A stretch of DNA of 64,000 bases, from NCBI RefSeq assembly GCF_001487145.1, contig NZ_LN913016.1, positions 1,395,722 to 1,459,721 of the forward strand. The letters are read 5' to 3'. Source of the stretch: Anaerococcus rubeinfantis. GTDB taxonomy: Bacteria > Bacillota > Clostridia > Tissierellales > Peptoniphilaceae. How positions within the stretch are numbered: position 1 is the first letter of the stretch; each line of letters opens with the position of its first letter. Below, in pieces: positions 45,128-53,840 of the stretch. The translations under genes were made by a program, and so were the position numbers. The notes below the pieces were generated by a model, which saw only the letters and a program-made list of their open reading frames with translations, did not search any database and was not told where the DNA came from.

Positions 45128-46048
45128 TTAACCTAAATATTTATTTTTTGCATCATTTATCATCTTAGCAGCTTCTTTTACAATTTCCATATCAGAATCA
45201 ATCAAGTTTTCAAGAGGTTTTCTAACTCCACCAATATCTAAATCTTCATTAATTCTTAATATTTCTTTTATTACTGCATACATATTTCCGTGAGCTGAGC
45301 ACATTTTATAAATTATTGCATCAACAGCATATTGGATTTCGCGAGCCTTATCTAAATCTTTATTTTTTAGACATTCATCCATTTTTAAAATTAATTCTGG
45401 CATTACACCATATGTTCCACCGATTGCTCCTTCAGCTCCAATAAGTCTACCAGAAATAAATTGTTCATCTGGACCGTTGAAAATTATATAATCATCTCCG
45501 GCATTTTGTCTAAACATTTGAATATCTTGAACTGGCATTGAAGAATTTTTAACACCAATTACATTAGGATTTTTTCTCATTTCACTAAATAAGGACTCTG
45601 TTAAAGCAACCCCTGCAAGTTGTGGAATATTGTAAATTACAAAATCAGTATTTGGTGCAGCAGAAGAAATATCATTCCAATAAGATGCTATAGAATATTC
45701 TGGAAGTCTAAAATATATTGGAGGTATAGCTGCAATTGCATCAACGCCCAAACTTTCAGCATGAGCTGCAAGTTCCATAGAATCTTTTGTATTGTTGCAA
45801 GCTACGTGAGCTATAACAGTAAGCTTACCCTTAGCTTCCTTCATTACATTTTCAAGAACAATTTTTTTATCCTCAACACTTTGGTAAATACATTCTCCAG
45901 AAGAACCATTAACATAAACACCCTTAACACCTTTACTAATATGGTATTTTGTAAGTTCTCTTACCCTTTCAGGACTAATTTCTCCATTTTCATCATAGCA
46001 TGCATAAAATGCTGGAATAACTCCCTTATATTTGTCTAAATTTCTCAT
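45128..46048 (-). CDS. nanA: N-acetylneuraminate lyase
   Basis: NanA splits sialic acid into ManNAc and pyruvate. The 306-residue TIM barrel of the DHDPS family has GVIPAFYACYDENGEIS, VNGSSGECIYQS (GSSGE, the NanA-type carboxylate loop), VIYNIPQLAGVALT with the catalytic tyrosine, and VIGVKNSSMPVQD with the Schiff-base lysine. It follows nanE in the operon with AAAGGG before the ATG. Confidence 0.92.
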   Translation of the reverse strand: MRNLDKYKGVIPAFYACYDENGEISPERVRELTKYHISKGVKGVYVNGSSGECIYQSVEDKKIVLENVMKEAKGKLTVIAHVACNNTKDSMELAAHAESLGVDAIAAIPPIYFRLPEYSIASYWNDISSAAPNTDFVIYNIPQLAGVALTESLFSEMRKNPNVIGVKNSSMPVQDIQMFRQNAGDDYIIFNGPDEQFISGRLIGAEGAIGGTYGVMPELILKMDECLKNKDLDKAREIQYAVDAIIYKMCSAHGNMYAVIKEILRINEDLDIGGVRKPLENLIDSDMEIVKEAAKMINDAKNKYLG

Positions 46049-46077
46049 AATTTTCCCTTTCTTTTATTAAATATTTT

Positions 46078-46782
46078 TTATTTTTCTAATTCATCAATTT
46101 TACTAGCAAAATTTTTAGTAATAACTTGTGGTCTTGTAATAATTGATCCAACAACAACACTATAAGCACCAAGTTCCAAAACTCTTTTTGCTTTTTCAGG
46201 TGTATTAATATTTCCTTCAGCTATTACTTTATTCTTTACATTTTTTATAATTTTTCTAAGAATCTCGAAATCATTTTCATCGATTTTATCATTTTTAGAT
46301 TGGTCAGTATATCCAACCAAGGTAGTTCCAATAAAATCAAATCCAAGCCTATCTGCATTTATAGCTTCATCAATAGTAGAACAATCAGCCATAAACAATT
46401 TATTTGGATACTTTTCCTTAACTTTTTTGAAAAATTCATCAATTGTAATGTTTCCAGGTCTTAAATCACTTGTAGCATCCATGGCAATAATATCAGCCCC
46501 ACAAGAAACAAGTTCATCAACCTCATCCATAGTTGGTGTAATATAGACTTTAGAATCCTCAAAATCTTTTTTCACAATACCTATAATAGGTAAGTCAACT
46601 TCTTTTTGTATTTCTTTAATATCTTCACTGGTATTAGCTCTAATACCTTTTGCTCCACCTTCTTTAGCAGCTTTTGCCATTCTTCCCATAATAAAAGATG
46701 AATGCAAAGGCTCATCAGGCAAAGCTTGACAAGATACTATTAATTTATTTTCAATAGCACTTACATTAACTTTATCAGCCAT
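46078..46782 (-). CDS. nanE: N-acetylmannosamine-6-phosphate 2-epimerase
   Basis: NanE converts ManNAc-6-P to GlcNAc-6-P, linking sialic acid to amino-sugar catabolism. The 234-residue protein has [82 protein letters not shown] and [15 protein letters not shown] start at the ATG at 46782 because AAGGAGG lies six bases upstream; an in-frame start 39 codons earlier would run through the promoter. It is the first gene of the operon. Confidence 0.94.
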   Translation of the reverse strand: MADKVNVSAIENKLIVSCQALPDEPLHSSFIMGRMAKAAKEGGAKGIRANTSEDIKEIQKEVDLPIIGIVKKDFEDSKVYITPTMDEVDELVSCGADIIAMDATSDLRPGNITIDEFFKKVKEKYPNKLFMADCSTIDEAINADRLGFDFIGTTLVGYTDQSKNDKIDENDFEILRKIIKNVKNKVIAEGNINTPEKAKRVLELGAYSVVVGSIITRPQVITKNFASKIDELEK

Positions 46783-46803
46783 AAAAACCTCCTTGATGAT
46801 TAA

Positions 46804-46832
46804 AGTATATTCCATCTTAAATTTATTTTCAA
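46804..46832 (-). promoter_or_regulatory. Promoter of the sialic-acid operon
   Basis: TTGAAA (46827-46832) and TATACT (46804-46809) are 17 bases apart on the minus strand, 25 to 30 bases before the nanE ATG. Confidence 0.78.
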
Positions 46833-47006
46833 GAATTTGCTTTATTTTGAAATTACTTTCAGATAAATAAAATAAAAAAATCATTTTCCCGTTTTCCAAT
46901 AAAAATTTAAATCTTTATAAGAAAGTACTTTCATTAATTTTTTATTATTTAAAATTAATTACTAGAAAAATAATTAGAAAATAAAAAAAGCAGGATAAAT
47001 TCTGCT

Positions 47007-47177
47007 CAGACTGCCAACAAAATAAAAATTCACCTATTTTGACCGAGTGCAACGAGCGGAGAAATCTCATAGGATCTCTCCATGCGTTCGTTTCACTCAC
47101 TTAGTCGAGATGGGTTTTATCGTAATTTTATTTTTAAATTATTAATGAATTATTAAACTGACTTTGTCTACGCTCTG
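47007..47177. mobile_element. A-type miniature inverted-repeat element, copy 3
   Basis: The 171-bp element starts CAGACTGCCAACAAAATAAA and ends GACTTTGTCTACGCTCTG. It is flanked by a 19-bp direct repeat (AAGCAGGATAAATTCTGCT at 46988-47006, with one change at 47178-47196) that has dyad symmetry (AGCAG...CTGCT). It lies between nanE and the Na+ symporter gene in opposite orientation to copies 2 and 4. No coding capacity. Confidence 0.82.
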
Positions 47178-47221
47178 AAGCAGGATAAATACTGCTTTTA
47201 AAATTTTTTATATTTTTTCAT

Positions 47222-47270
47222 AAAAAAATAAGCTTATCAAATTAATTAATAATTCGATAAGCTTATTATT
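47222..47270. terminator. Bidirectional terminator downstream of the Na+ symporter gene
   Basis: AATAAGCTTATC and GATAAGCTTATT form a perfect 12-bp stem. It is flanked by an A run on the left (U tract in the minus reading) and T-rich sequence on the right. Confidence 0.8.
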
Positions 47271-47276
47271 ATTTTA

Positions 47277-48617
47277 TCAGCCTATTCCTCCAAGAACTGC
47301 TCCGGCGATTAAGGCTATTATTGCTGCTCCTACGTAAACGTATTTTGAAAGTGGATAATACCAAGATCCGATTGGTTTTTTTGCACCTTCGTTTACAGCT
47401 TTTAGTGAGAAATCTTTTCCTGCAACCCATAAAAGCATTATTGCTGCTAATGCTGCTCCAAGTGGGCAGATATAAATTGAAATTACATCCATCCATTGTG
47501 AAACTATTGGTTGAATTAATATTGCAATAACACAGCCAAATATATGGATTATTAGGGTTGATTTTTTTCTTGAAAAATTAAATTTTTCTTGTAAATATGC
47601 TACTGATGATTCATATAAATTTATTATTGAACTTATTCCTGCAAATAATACGCAAACATAAAATATTATGCTTACTATTCTGCCGCCAGGCATTCCGTTT
47701 AATACATTTACTAAATAAATAAACATTAAGCCAGGACCGCCTGTATCTAGGGCTGTATTTGCTGTAGCCATAGCTGGAATTATTACAAATGCTGCCATCA
47801 AGGCTGCTATTGTATCAAAAACTGCTACGTTTCTTGCAGATGTTATCAAGTTTTCTTTTTTTGATAAATAAGAACCATAAATTACAGTTCCTGATCCTGC
47901 TACTGAAAGTGAGAAAAATGCTTGTCCAAAAGCATATATCCAAACTTTTGGATTTTTTATTAACTCATTATCAATTGTAAATATATATTTATATCCTTTT
48001 TCTGAGCCTGGTATTGTTGTAATATAAATTGCAAGACCTACAAAAAGAATAAATAGAGCTGGCATCATAATTTTATTTGATTTTTCAATTCCGTTTGAAA
48101 CTCCAAGTATCATAATTACACAGCTTACTACTATTGCAACTACAATCCAAAGATTTGCTCCCATTGCTGTTGCTGTTTCAGAAAACGTTTTTCCAATTAG
48201 GTCCATATCTTGACCCATTCCACTAAGTTCTCCTGAAAAAGCCATGAAAGTATATTTAAATATCCAAGCCATTACGCAAGTATAACCTATTGCAAGAGCA
48301 AGAGATCCAGCTACAGGTATTACTCCTAGTCCTTCTCCGATTTTTTTATTTCCATATTTTAATTCAGTACATTTACCAAAAGCTCTTACTGTTCCAGATT
48401 CTGTTGAACGTCCAAGAGCCATTTCTGTTATTACTCCTGTTGTAGCTATCAAAACTACAAATATAAAATAAGGAATCAAAAATGTCATTCCACCATATTG
48501 AGAAACAAGGATAGGAAATCTCCAAATATTTCCCATTCCAACTGCAGATCCTATACAAGCAAGGATAAAACCCCACTTAGACTGAAAACCGTCTCTGTTT
48601 GATATTTTATTTTCCAT
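47277..48617 (-). CDS. Sodium-dependent NSS-family transporter, probable amino-acid symporter
   Basis: The 446-residue protein belongs to the neurotransmitter:sodium symporter family: KWGFILACIGSAVGMGNIWR at helix 1 with the GNIWRFP motif, about 11 helices, and QAFFSLSVAGSGTVIYGSYL in helix 6. Bacterial relatives (MhsT, TnaT, LeuT) carry tryptophan, tyrosine or other hydrophobic amino acids. Its position just downstream of the tryptophanase-type lyase gene suggests tryptophan or tyrosine uptake. ATG follows GGGAG. Confidence 0.88.
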   Translation of the reverse strand: MENKISNRDGFQSKWGFILACIGSAVGMGNIWRFPILVSQYGGMTFLIPYFIFVVLIATTGVITEMALGRSTESGTVRAFGKCTELKYGNKKIGEGLGVIPVAGSLALAIGYTCVMAWIFKYTFMAFSGELSGMGQDMDLIGKTFSETATAMGANLWIVVAIVVSCVIMILGVSNGIEKSNKIMMPALFILFVGLAIYITTIPGSEKGYKYIFTIDNELIKNPKVWIYAFGQAFFSLSVAGSGTVIYGSYLSKKENLITSARNVAVFDTIAALMAAFVIIPAMATANTALDTGGPGLMFIYLVNVLNGMPGGRIVSIIFYVCVLFAGISSIINLYESSVAYLQEKFNFSRKKSTLIIHIFGCVIAILIQPIVSQWMDVISIYICPLGAALAAIMLLWVAGKDFSLKAVNEGAKKPIGSWYYPLSKYVYVGAAIIALIAGAVLGGIG

Positions 48618-48640
48618 AACATACTCCCTAATATTATGAA

Positions 48641-48672
48641 TTTAGCAGAATCCCAAATGGGATTCTGCTAAA
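48641..48672. other. Perfect hairpin between lyase and transporter genes
   Basis: TTTAGCAGAATCCC and GGGATTCTGCTAAA form a perfect 14-bp stem with an AAAT/ATTT loop, directly after the lyase stop codon. In the minus direction no U run follows, so it looks more like an mRNA processing or stability hairpin, or a leaky attenuator, than a full terminator. Confidence 0.65.
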
Positions 48673-48676
48673 AATT

Positions 48677-50320
48677 TTATTTTTCTTCTTCACTTGGTTC
48701 ATATGGTTCTAGGAATGCGTGGAAGTGACGCATTGGTAGATTATGACCTTTAACAATTTTAATATTAGGTATTGTTGATCTATCTTCGTACAATGCTTTA
48801 ACTGCTGCTATTACATAGTCCATATGTTCTTTGCTAAGTTGACTTCTATTAACTGCAAATCTAACTACGTTAGCTACTTCTTTTTGTTGTTCTGGTGTTT
48901 TTAGATCGTATTCCATTGAATAGTTTCCAAGCTCAGCTGTTCTTATTCCATATCTTCTGATTAATTCAACTGAGAAACCTTGGCCTGCAAAAGTTTCTGG
49001 AGCTCTCTTGTTATCAAAGAATTCATCCATGTTAATATAAACACCGTGTCCACCTGCTGGAAGTACTACACCCTTGATTCCTGCTTTATAGAATCCTTGA
49101 GCTAAATATTCACATTGTTTAACACGTGCATCTAGATATTCAAATTTTGATGCTTCATAAAGACCTGCAGCTAGTGCCATAATATCTCTACCACTCATTC
49201 CACCATATGAGTCATTTCCATATGATGAAATTTGTTTTACTTTAAGTAGGATACCTACGTCAGTTTTAACTGATCCATCTTCATTAAAGTCTGAGAATTT
49301 CTTCCAGAATAATCCCTTATCTCTAAATGCTAAAACTCCACCCATGTTTGCGTGGCCATCTTTTTTAAGAGATGCTGTAAATCCATCACAATATGAGAAC
49401 ATTTCTTGAGCTATTTCGTTTATAGACTTATCTTCGTATCCTTCTTCATTTACTTTGATGAAATAAGCATTTTCTGCCCATCTAGCTGCATCAAACATGT
49501 AAGGAATATCGTATTTATGAGCAATTCTTGAACATTCTCTCAAGTTTGCCATAGATACTGGTTGTCCACAAACTGTATTGTTTGTTATTGTTGTATAAAC
49601 TAATGGTACATTTTCTGGTCCTAGTTTTGTAATTAACTCTTCTAGTTTTTCTGTATCCATATTTCCTTTGAAAGGATTCTTTTCGTATTTACCACCTTCT
49701 GGAACTTCCCACAATAATTCTTTATTGTAAAGGTTTCTTGGAATTGATCCCATTTGTTTGATATTACCTTCTGTTGTATCAAAGTGTCCGTTTGATGGAA
49801 TTGTATAAGTTTTTCCTGGTTCTCTACTATTTAATATATTTTTTACAAGTTCGAATAATACTGATTCAGCTGCACGACCTTGTTGGATGATAAATGTGTT
49901 TGGTCTTTCCATTTGAGCAGATCCACCATTGAAAAGTCCGCCTTCATATTCACATAAATAAACTTCATCCATCATTTTTTCTACGTCTTCGCAATCAGTT
50001 CTTACAAGGTCTATTACTCTTTTTTGGTCATTTCCTCTTTCAAATACATCTCTAAATGCATCTAAAAGCACATAATATCCCTTGTTTCTACCATAAGATT
50101 CGTCTCCCAAAAACATTGCAGACCATTGAACATCTGTCATTGCAGTTGTACCTGAATCTGAAAGCATGTCGATTGTAAGCATGCCTGCTGGGAATGCAAA
50201 TTCGTTGTAGTGAGTTGCTTTTAATGCTCTTTCTCTTTGTTCAATTGTTACGTTTGGAATATTTTTTGTTACATAAGTGTAAGAATGTGGTGTAGGTACA
50301 TTCAATTGATACTTTTTCAT
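48677..50320 (-). CDS. Tryptophanase/tyrosine phenol-lyase family beta-eliminating lyase
   Basis: The PLP enzyme cleaves tryptophan (or tyrosine) to indole (or phenol), pyruvate and ammonia. Landmarks are LTIDMLSDSGTTAMTDVQWS, QGRAAESVLFELV, YTTITNNTVCGQPVSMANLR, FDAARWAENAYFIK and the PLP lysine in FTASLKKDGHANMGGVLAF. At 547 residues it is about 75 longer than E. coli TnaA; much of the extra length is an insert of about 45 residues before the QGRAAE motif. The adjacent NSS symporter fits TnaA, but tyrosine phenol-lyase cannot be excluded. ATG follows ATGGAGG. A long leader of unusual structure precedes it. Confidence 0.85.
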   Translation of the reverse strand: MKKYQLNVPTPHSYTYVTKNIPNVTIEQRERALKATHYNEFAFPAGMLTIDMLSDSGTTAMTDVQWSAMFLGDESYGRNKGYYVLLDAFRDVFERGNDQKRVIDLVRTDCEDVEKMMDEVYLCEYEGGLFNGGSAQMERPNTFIIQQGRAAESVLFELVKNILNSREPGKTYTIPSNGHFDTTEGNIKQMGSIPRNLYNKELLWEVPEGGKYEKNPFKGNMDTEKLEELITKLGPENVPLVYTTITNNTVCGQPVSMANLRECSRIAHKYDIPYMFDAARWAENAYFIKVNEEGYEDKSINEIAQEMFSYCDGFTASLKKDGHANMGGVLAFRDKGLFWKKFSDFNEDGSVKTDVGILLKVKQISSYGNDSYGGMSGRDIMALAAGLYEASKFEYLDARVKQCEYLAQGFYKAGIKGVVLPAGGHGVYINMDEFFDNKRAPETFAGQGFSVELIRRYGIRTAELGNYSMEYDLKTPEQQKEVANVVRFAVNRSQLSKEHMDYVIAAVKALYEDRSTIPNIKIVKGHNLPMRHFHAFLEPYEPSEEEK

Positions 50321-50344
50321 TTTAATGCCTCCATATAATTAGCT

Positions 50345-50543
50345 ACGTTAATAGTTATAAGTTAAACTGTACAGAGGAACCCCGGTCATTAATTCCAAAA
50401 AATTAACTAGCGGACAGTATCCAAATTGAGAACCCCGGTTATCAAAAATGATTGTAGATTAGTGGTTAAATTTTGAAATTTCCCACATATCAAAAATAAA
50501 TTGATGAGCGGTCAGCACTCCGAAAAATTCTAGAATTATCTAT
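50345..50543 (-). promoter_or_regulatory. Structured leader of the lyase gene with repeated ACCGGGGTTC boxes
   Basis: The leader of about 220 bases carries ACCGGGGTTCTC (near 50430-50441) and ACCGGGGTTCC (near 50377-50388), 52 bases apart, plus a weaker GCTGACCGCTCATC box (50500-50516). Each is followed by short dyads such as ACTGTACAGT. Short frames are present, including one with a tryptophan (MWEISKFNH) and one reading MTGVPLYSLTYNY. I recognise no known riboswitch. A catabolite-sensing leader peptide (as in tnaC) or a new aptamer are the two readings. Confidence 0.5.
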
Positions 50544-50548
50544 GAAAT

Positions 50549-50577
50549 AGTTTACATTACTTATTAATTTTTGTCAA
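50549..50577 (-). promoter_or_regulatory. Promoter of the lyase gene
   Basis: TTGACA (50572-50577) and TAAACT (50549-50554) are 17 bases apart on the minus strand, about 220 bases before the lyase ATG. Confidence 0.78.
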
Positions 50578-50698
50578 GAATAAGTTTTGACTTATATTTA
50601 TCTCAAGATACTTACCTTAACAATTAAAAATATTTATAGAAGAATAATTTCTTTGAAAACGTATGTAATCTTTTTAATGATTTTGTAAAATTTGAGAT

Positions 50699-50735
50699 AA
50701 AAAAAGCGGATGCTTGATTTTTTTCTTGCATCCAC
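50699..50735 (-). terminator. Intrinsic terminator of the guanine operon
   Basis: GTGGATGC and GCATCCGC pair on the minus strand and are followed by seven T. It lies about 50 bases past the guanine deaminase stop codon. Confidence 0.88.
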
Positions 50736-50785
50736 TTTTCTTAAATTTTCTTTTTATATTTTAATGAAAAAATCCATTTTTACTA

Positions 50786-52060
50786 TTAAAATATTTTTTC
50801 ACCTCTTACAAATTTTGAAATTATATCCTCATCTTTTGAAAGATATACTATCCTTTCAAGTCTTTGTTTTAAGTTAAATTTGTCTTCTTCTAATAATTTT
50901 TCATCGTCGATTATTATTGCATCAAATTCGTATCCTTTTTCAAATGATCCGACTTTTCCAAAAAATTCTCCTCCGCCTAAAGTTCCCATATAAAATGCTT
51001 CTTCAAGGCTTAAAGGTTTTATTTTTTCGTCTAATAATCTGTATCTTAATTTTGAAACTTTTATGGCATCTGCCATTGCCTTAAATATTGATGCGTGAGT
51101 TCCACCTGCTACATCTGAACCAAGTCCAATTTTTTGTCCTTCTCTTAGGTATTTTCCTGCTGGGGCAATTCCTGATGTAAGGTTGGTGTTTGAATCTGGG
51201 CAGTGGGCTATGAAAACTCCGTTTTCTTTTATCAAATCTTGTTCGTCTTCATTTGAATATACACAATGAGCCATTACCGTCTTATTATTTTTGCCAAATA
51301 AATCAAAAATATTGTAAGCATCTCCATAAAATTTAGCCTTAGGAACTAATTCTTTGACCCATTCTATCTCTCCCAAATTTTCTGATAAGTGGGATTGGAT
51401 AGGAAGATTGTACTGGTCTTTTATTTTTCTCAATTTTTCAAGCAATTCATCACTACATGATGGGATAAATCTTGGTGTTAAAATCGGATAGGTGTTTTTG
51501 TATTTTCCTTTAATGGATTCAAGCCAATCAAGAGTGGCTTTTTCTGATTCCCTCGCATCCTTTTCTTCAAGATCTACTCCACCATTTCTGTCCATATTCA
51601 CTTTTCCGACAAAAGAAACCATTTTTGATTTTTCCATCAAATCCATCAAAATTATTGTGGATTTCACGTGAAGACTTGAAAAAATCACATGTCTTGTATT
51701 TGGTCCATATTTTAAATAATCTACAAATCTTTGGTAGGATTTTTTTGCATAATTTTCGTCTTTAAATTTTGCTTCACTTGGAAAGGTGTAGGTATTTAGC
51801 CAATCCAACAATTCCAAATCCATACCCATGCCCCTAAAGTTATATTGAGGGGCGTGGATGTGAAGATCAACAAGTCCTGGAGAGATTATTTTATCTCCAA
51901 AATCTATTACTTCTATGTCCTTATATTTTTCATCTAACTTTTCAAAAACTCCCATTGATTTTCCATCTTGGCAAATCAAATAAGAATTTTCACAAAAATT
52001 TATTTCGTTTTGATTTTTACTATAAATTATATTTCCTTTTAGGGCAAAAGTTCTTGTCAT
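50786..52060 (-). CDS. guaD: Guanine deaminase
   Basis: The 424-residue amidohydrolase converts guanine to xanthine. It shows PGLVDLHIHAPQYNFRGMGM (metal-binding HxH), PIQSHLSENLGEIEWV, VMAHCVYSNEDEQ, VFIAHCPDSNTNLTSG and LGSDVAGGTHASIF with the catalytic aspartate. It follows the purine permease gene by eight bases and shares its guanine riboswitch. ATG follows AGGTGG. Confidence 0.92.
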   Translation of the reverse strand: MTRTFALKGNIIYSKNQNEINFCENSYLICQDGKSMGVFEKLDEKYKDIEVIDFGDKIISPGLVDLHIHAPQYNFRGMGMDLELLDWLNTYTFPSEAKFKDENYAKKSYQRFVDYLKYGPNTRHVIFSSLHVKSTIILMDLMEKSKMVSFVGKVNMDRNGGVDLEEKDARESEKATLDWLESIKGKYKNTYPILTPRFIPSCSDELLEKLRKIKDQYNLPIQSHLSENLGEIEWVKELVPKAKFYGDAYNIFDLFGKNNKTVMAHCVYSNEDEQDLIKENGVFIAHCPDSNTNLTSGIAPAGKYLREGQKIGLGSDVAGGTHASIFKAMADAIKVSKLRYRLLDEKIKPLSLEEAFYMGTLGGGEFFGKVGSFEKGYEFDAIIIDDEKLLEEDKFNLKQRLERIVYLSKDEDIISKFVRGEKIF

Positions 52061-52068
52061 ATTTCCAC

Positions 52069-53490
52069 CTATCCTAAAGTTATAAAGGCATACCTAAAGA
52101 CAAAAGTTAGGGCAATGATAAGGGTAAGTGGTTTGATTTGATCTTTTTGTCCTGTGAAAAATTTTACCACACAATAGGTGATTAAACCTAGGGCAATACC
52201 ATTTGCTATTGAATATGTAAATGGCATAAAAACTATTGTACAAAATGCTGGTAGGGCGTTTGACACGTCTTCAAAATCTATATCTTTTACTCCAGAAAGC
52301 ATCAATACTCCTACAAAAATTAGGGCTGGTGCTGTTGCTTGAGCTGGTATTATTGAAATTACTGGCACAAATATTATTGAAAGTAAAAATAATATTGCTG
52401 TTGTTAAACTTGTAAGTCCTGTTCTTCCGCCTTCTGCAATTCCTGCTGATGATTCTACTACTGTTGTAACTGTACTTGTTCCAACCAAAGCGCCGGCAGC
52501 TGTAGAAATAGCATCACTCATTAGGGCCTTTTTCAAATTAATTACTTCACCATTTTCATCAACAAGACCGGATTGTTTTGCTGCTGCAAGCAAGGTTCCG
52601 AGAGAGTCAAACATATTTACAAGGGAGAAACTTAAAACAAGCATGGTCACTGTAAAGATTGATGACCACAGATTTTCTCCTGCAAAAAGTCCTGCAAAAT
52701 CTAGGTTAAAAAATGAAACTTCAAAAAAGTCATTAACTTGTGAACTTAAATTTAAACTTAAATTTGAAACATGGGTTAAGCCCATTGGTATTCCCAAAAG
52801 TGTTGAGGCCAAAATTGAAATTAAAATAGCCCCTTTTACTTTTTTGTGGGTTAAAATTGCTATAAGGGAAAGTCCTATAAGTGAAAGAAGTGCTCCCATA
52901 ACAAGTTCTACATTTGCATCAGGACCTCTCCATTTTGCAAAATCAACAAGAGCAACCAAAGTCGCCTCGTTTCCTACAACAAGTCCTGCGTTTTTCAAAC
53001 CAATTATGGTAATAAACAAACCAATTCCAGGCGTCATTGCAAGTTTTATAGAATCAGGAATTGCACGAATTATTGCCTCCCTTATTCCAAGGGCTGTTAT
53101 TACAATAAATAATATTCCTGAAATAAAAACGATTACAAGAGCTTGAGAATAAGAATATCCCATTCCAAGCATAGTGGTATAAGCAAAAAATGCACTTAGG
53201 CCCATGCCGGGAGCTTGGGCAAAAGGAAGTTTTGCATAAAAAGCAACTAAAATTGTACCAATAAAGGCACCGAGACAAGTTCCTATAAATACACCGTTTG
53301 AAATTTTTTGAGCCATTTGGCTATCTCCCATAATTTCAAATGGAGTTGATAGAACTTGAGGGTTAATTATCAACACATATGCAATAGTGATAAAAGTTGT
53401 GATTCCAGCGATAATTTCAGTTTTTACATTAGTATTATTTTCATCAAGATGAAAAAACCTATTTAGAAAACCATTTGTTTTTGAGTCCAT
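52069..53490 (-). CDS. NCS2-family purine permease (guanine/hypoxanthine type)
   Basis: The 473-residue membrane protein is of the AzgA/PbuG group: NVKTEIIAGITTFITIAYVL, FAQAPGMGLSAFFAYT, TPGIGLFITIIGLKNAGLVV, LGTLLAAAKQSGLVDENG and VGTSTVTTVVESSAGIAEGG. It has about 12-14 membrane segments and imports purine bases by proton symport. A guanine riboswitch directly upstream and guanine deaminase downstream point to guanine. ATG follows AAGGAGGATCC. Confidence 0.92.
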   Translation of the reverse strand: MDSKTNGFLNRFFHLDENNTNVKTEIIAGITTFITIAYVLIINPQVLSTPFEIMGDSQMAQKISNGVFIGTCLGAFIGTILVAFYAKLPFAQAPGMGLSAFFAYTTMLGMGYSYSQALVIVFISGILFIVITALGIREAIIRAIPDSIKLAMTPGIGLFITIIGLKNAGLVVGNEATLVALVDFAKWRGPDANVELVMGALLSLIGLSLIAILTHKKVKGAILISILASTLLGIPMGLTHVSNLSLNLSSQVNDFFEVSFFNLDFAGLFAGENLWSSIFTVTMLVLSFSLVNMFDSLGTLLAAAKQSGLVDENGEVINLKKALMSDAISTAAGALVGTSTVTTVVESSAGIAEGGRTGLTSLTTAILFLLSIIFVPVISIIPAQATAPALIFVGVLMLSGVKDIDFEDVSNALPAFCTIVFMPFTYSIANGIALGLITYCVVKFFTGQKDQIKPLTLIIALTFVFRYAFITLG

Positions 53491-53560
53491 AAGGATCCTC
53501 CTTCATAATTTTTTTCTAATTTTAATAGTTATAGTTATTTTAAGATTAACTATCAACCTT

Positions 53561-53634
53561 TAAAAGCCATAGCTACTTATTTACGGTAAGTGGTAGAAAC
53601 TCTCAACCAAATTATGAGAATATATCGCTTTTAG
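53561..53634 (-). promoter_or_regulatory. Guanine riboswitch (purine family)
   Basis: The minus strand shows a P1 stem (ACTAAAAGC with GCTTTTAAAGGT-like 3' side), ATATATTCTCATAATTTGG, the loop and junction AGTTTCTACCACTTACCGTA, and AAATAAGTAGCTATGGC. The base at the position that reads the ligand is C (in AGCTATG), so guanine or hypoxanthine rather than adenine. A dyad ATAGTTA/TAACTAT at 53531-53553 may be part of the expression platform, though its U tract is weak. Confidence 0.92.
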
Positions 53635-53677
53635 TCAAAACCTATCATTTGTCGACAATTAAGATAACGTTTTCTGT

Positions 53678-53707
53678 ATTATACTACATACAACATTTCT
53701 TTGTCAA
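53678..53707 (-). promoter_or_regulatory. Promoter of the guanine operon
   Basis: TTGACA (53702-53707) and TATAAT (53678-53683) are 18 bases apart on the minus strand, upstream of the aptamer. Confidence 0.78.
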
Positions 53708-53840
53708 TATCAAATTAGTGAAATAAAGGAATATTTTGATAAATTTTTCTGAAACTTTTTGAAAATTTTGGAAAATAAAAATTAAAACCCAATTATTTTA
53801 GAAAATGGGTAAATATCTATTGAGATTTTTAGGAGGACTT

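Noticed and set aside
46783-46899. A 39-codon N-terminal extension of NanE.
   Set aside because: It runs through the promoter, and the canonical NanE start has a perfect AAGGAGG.
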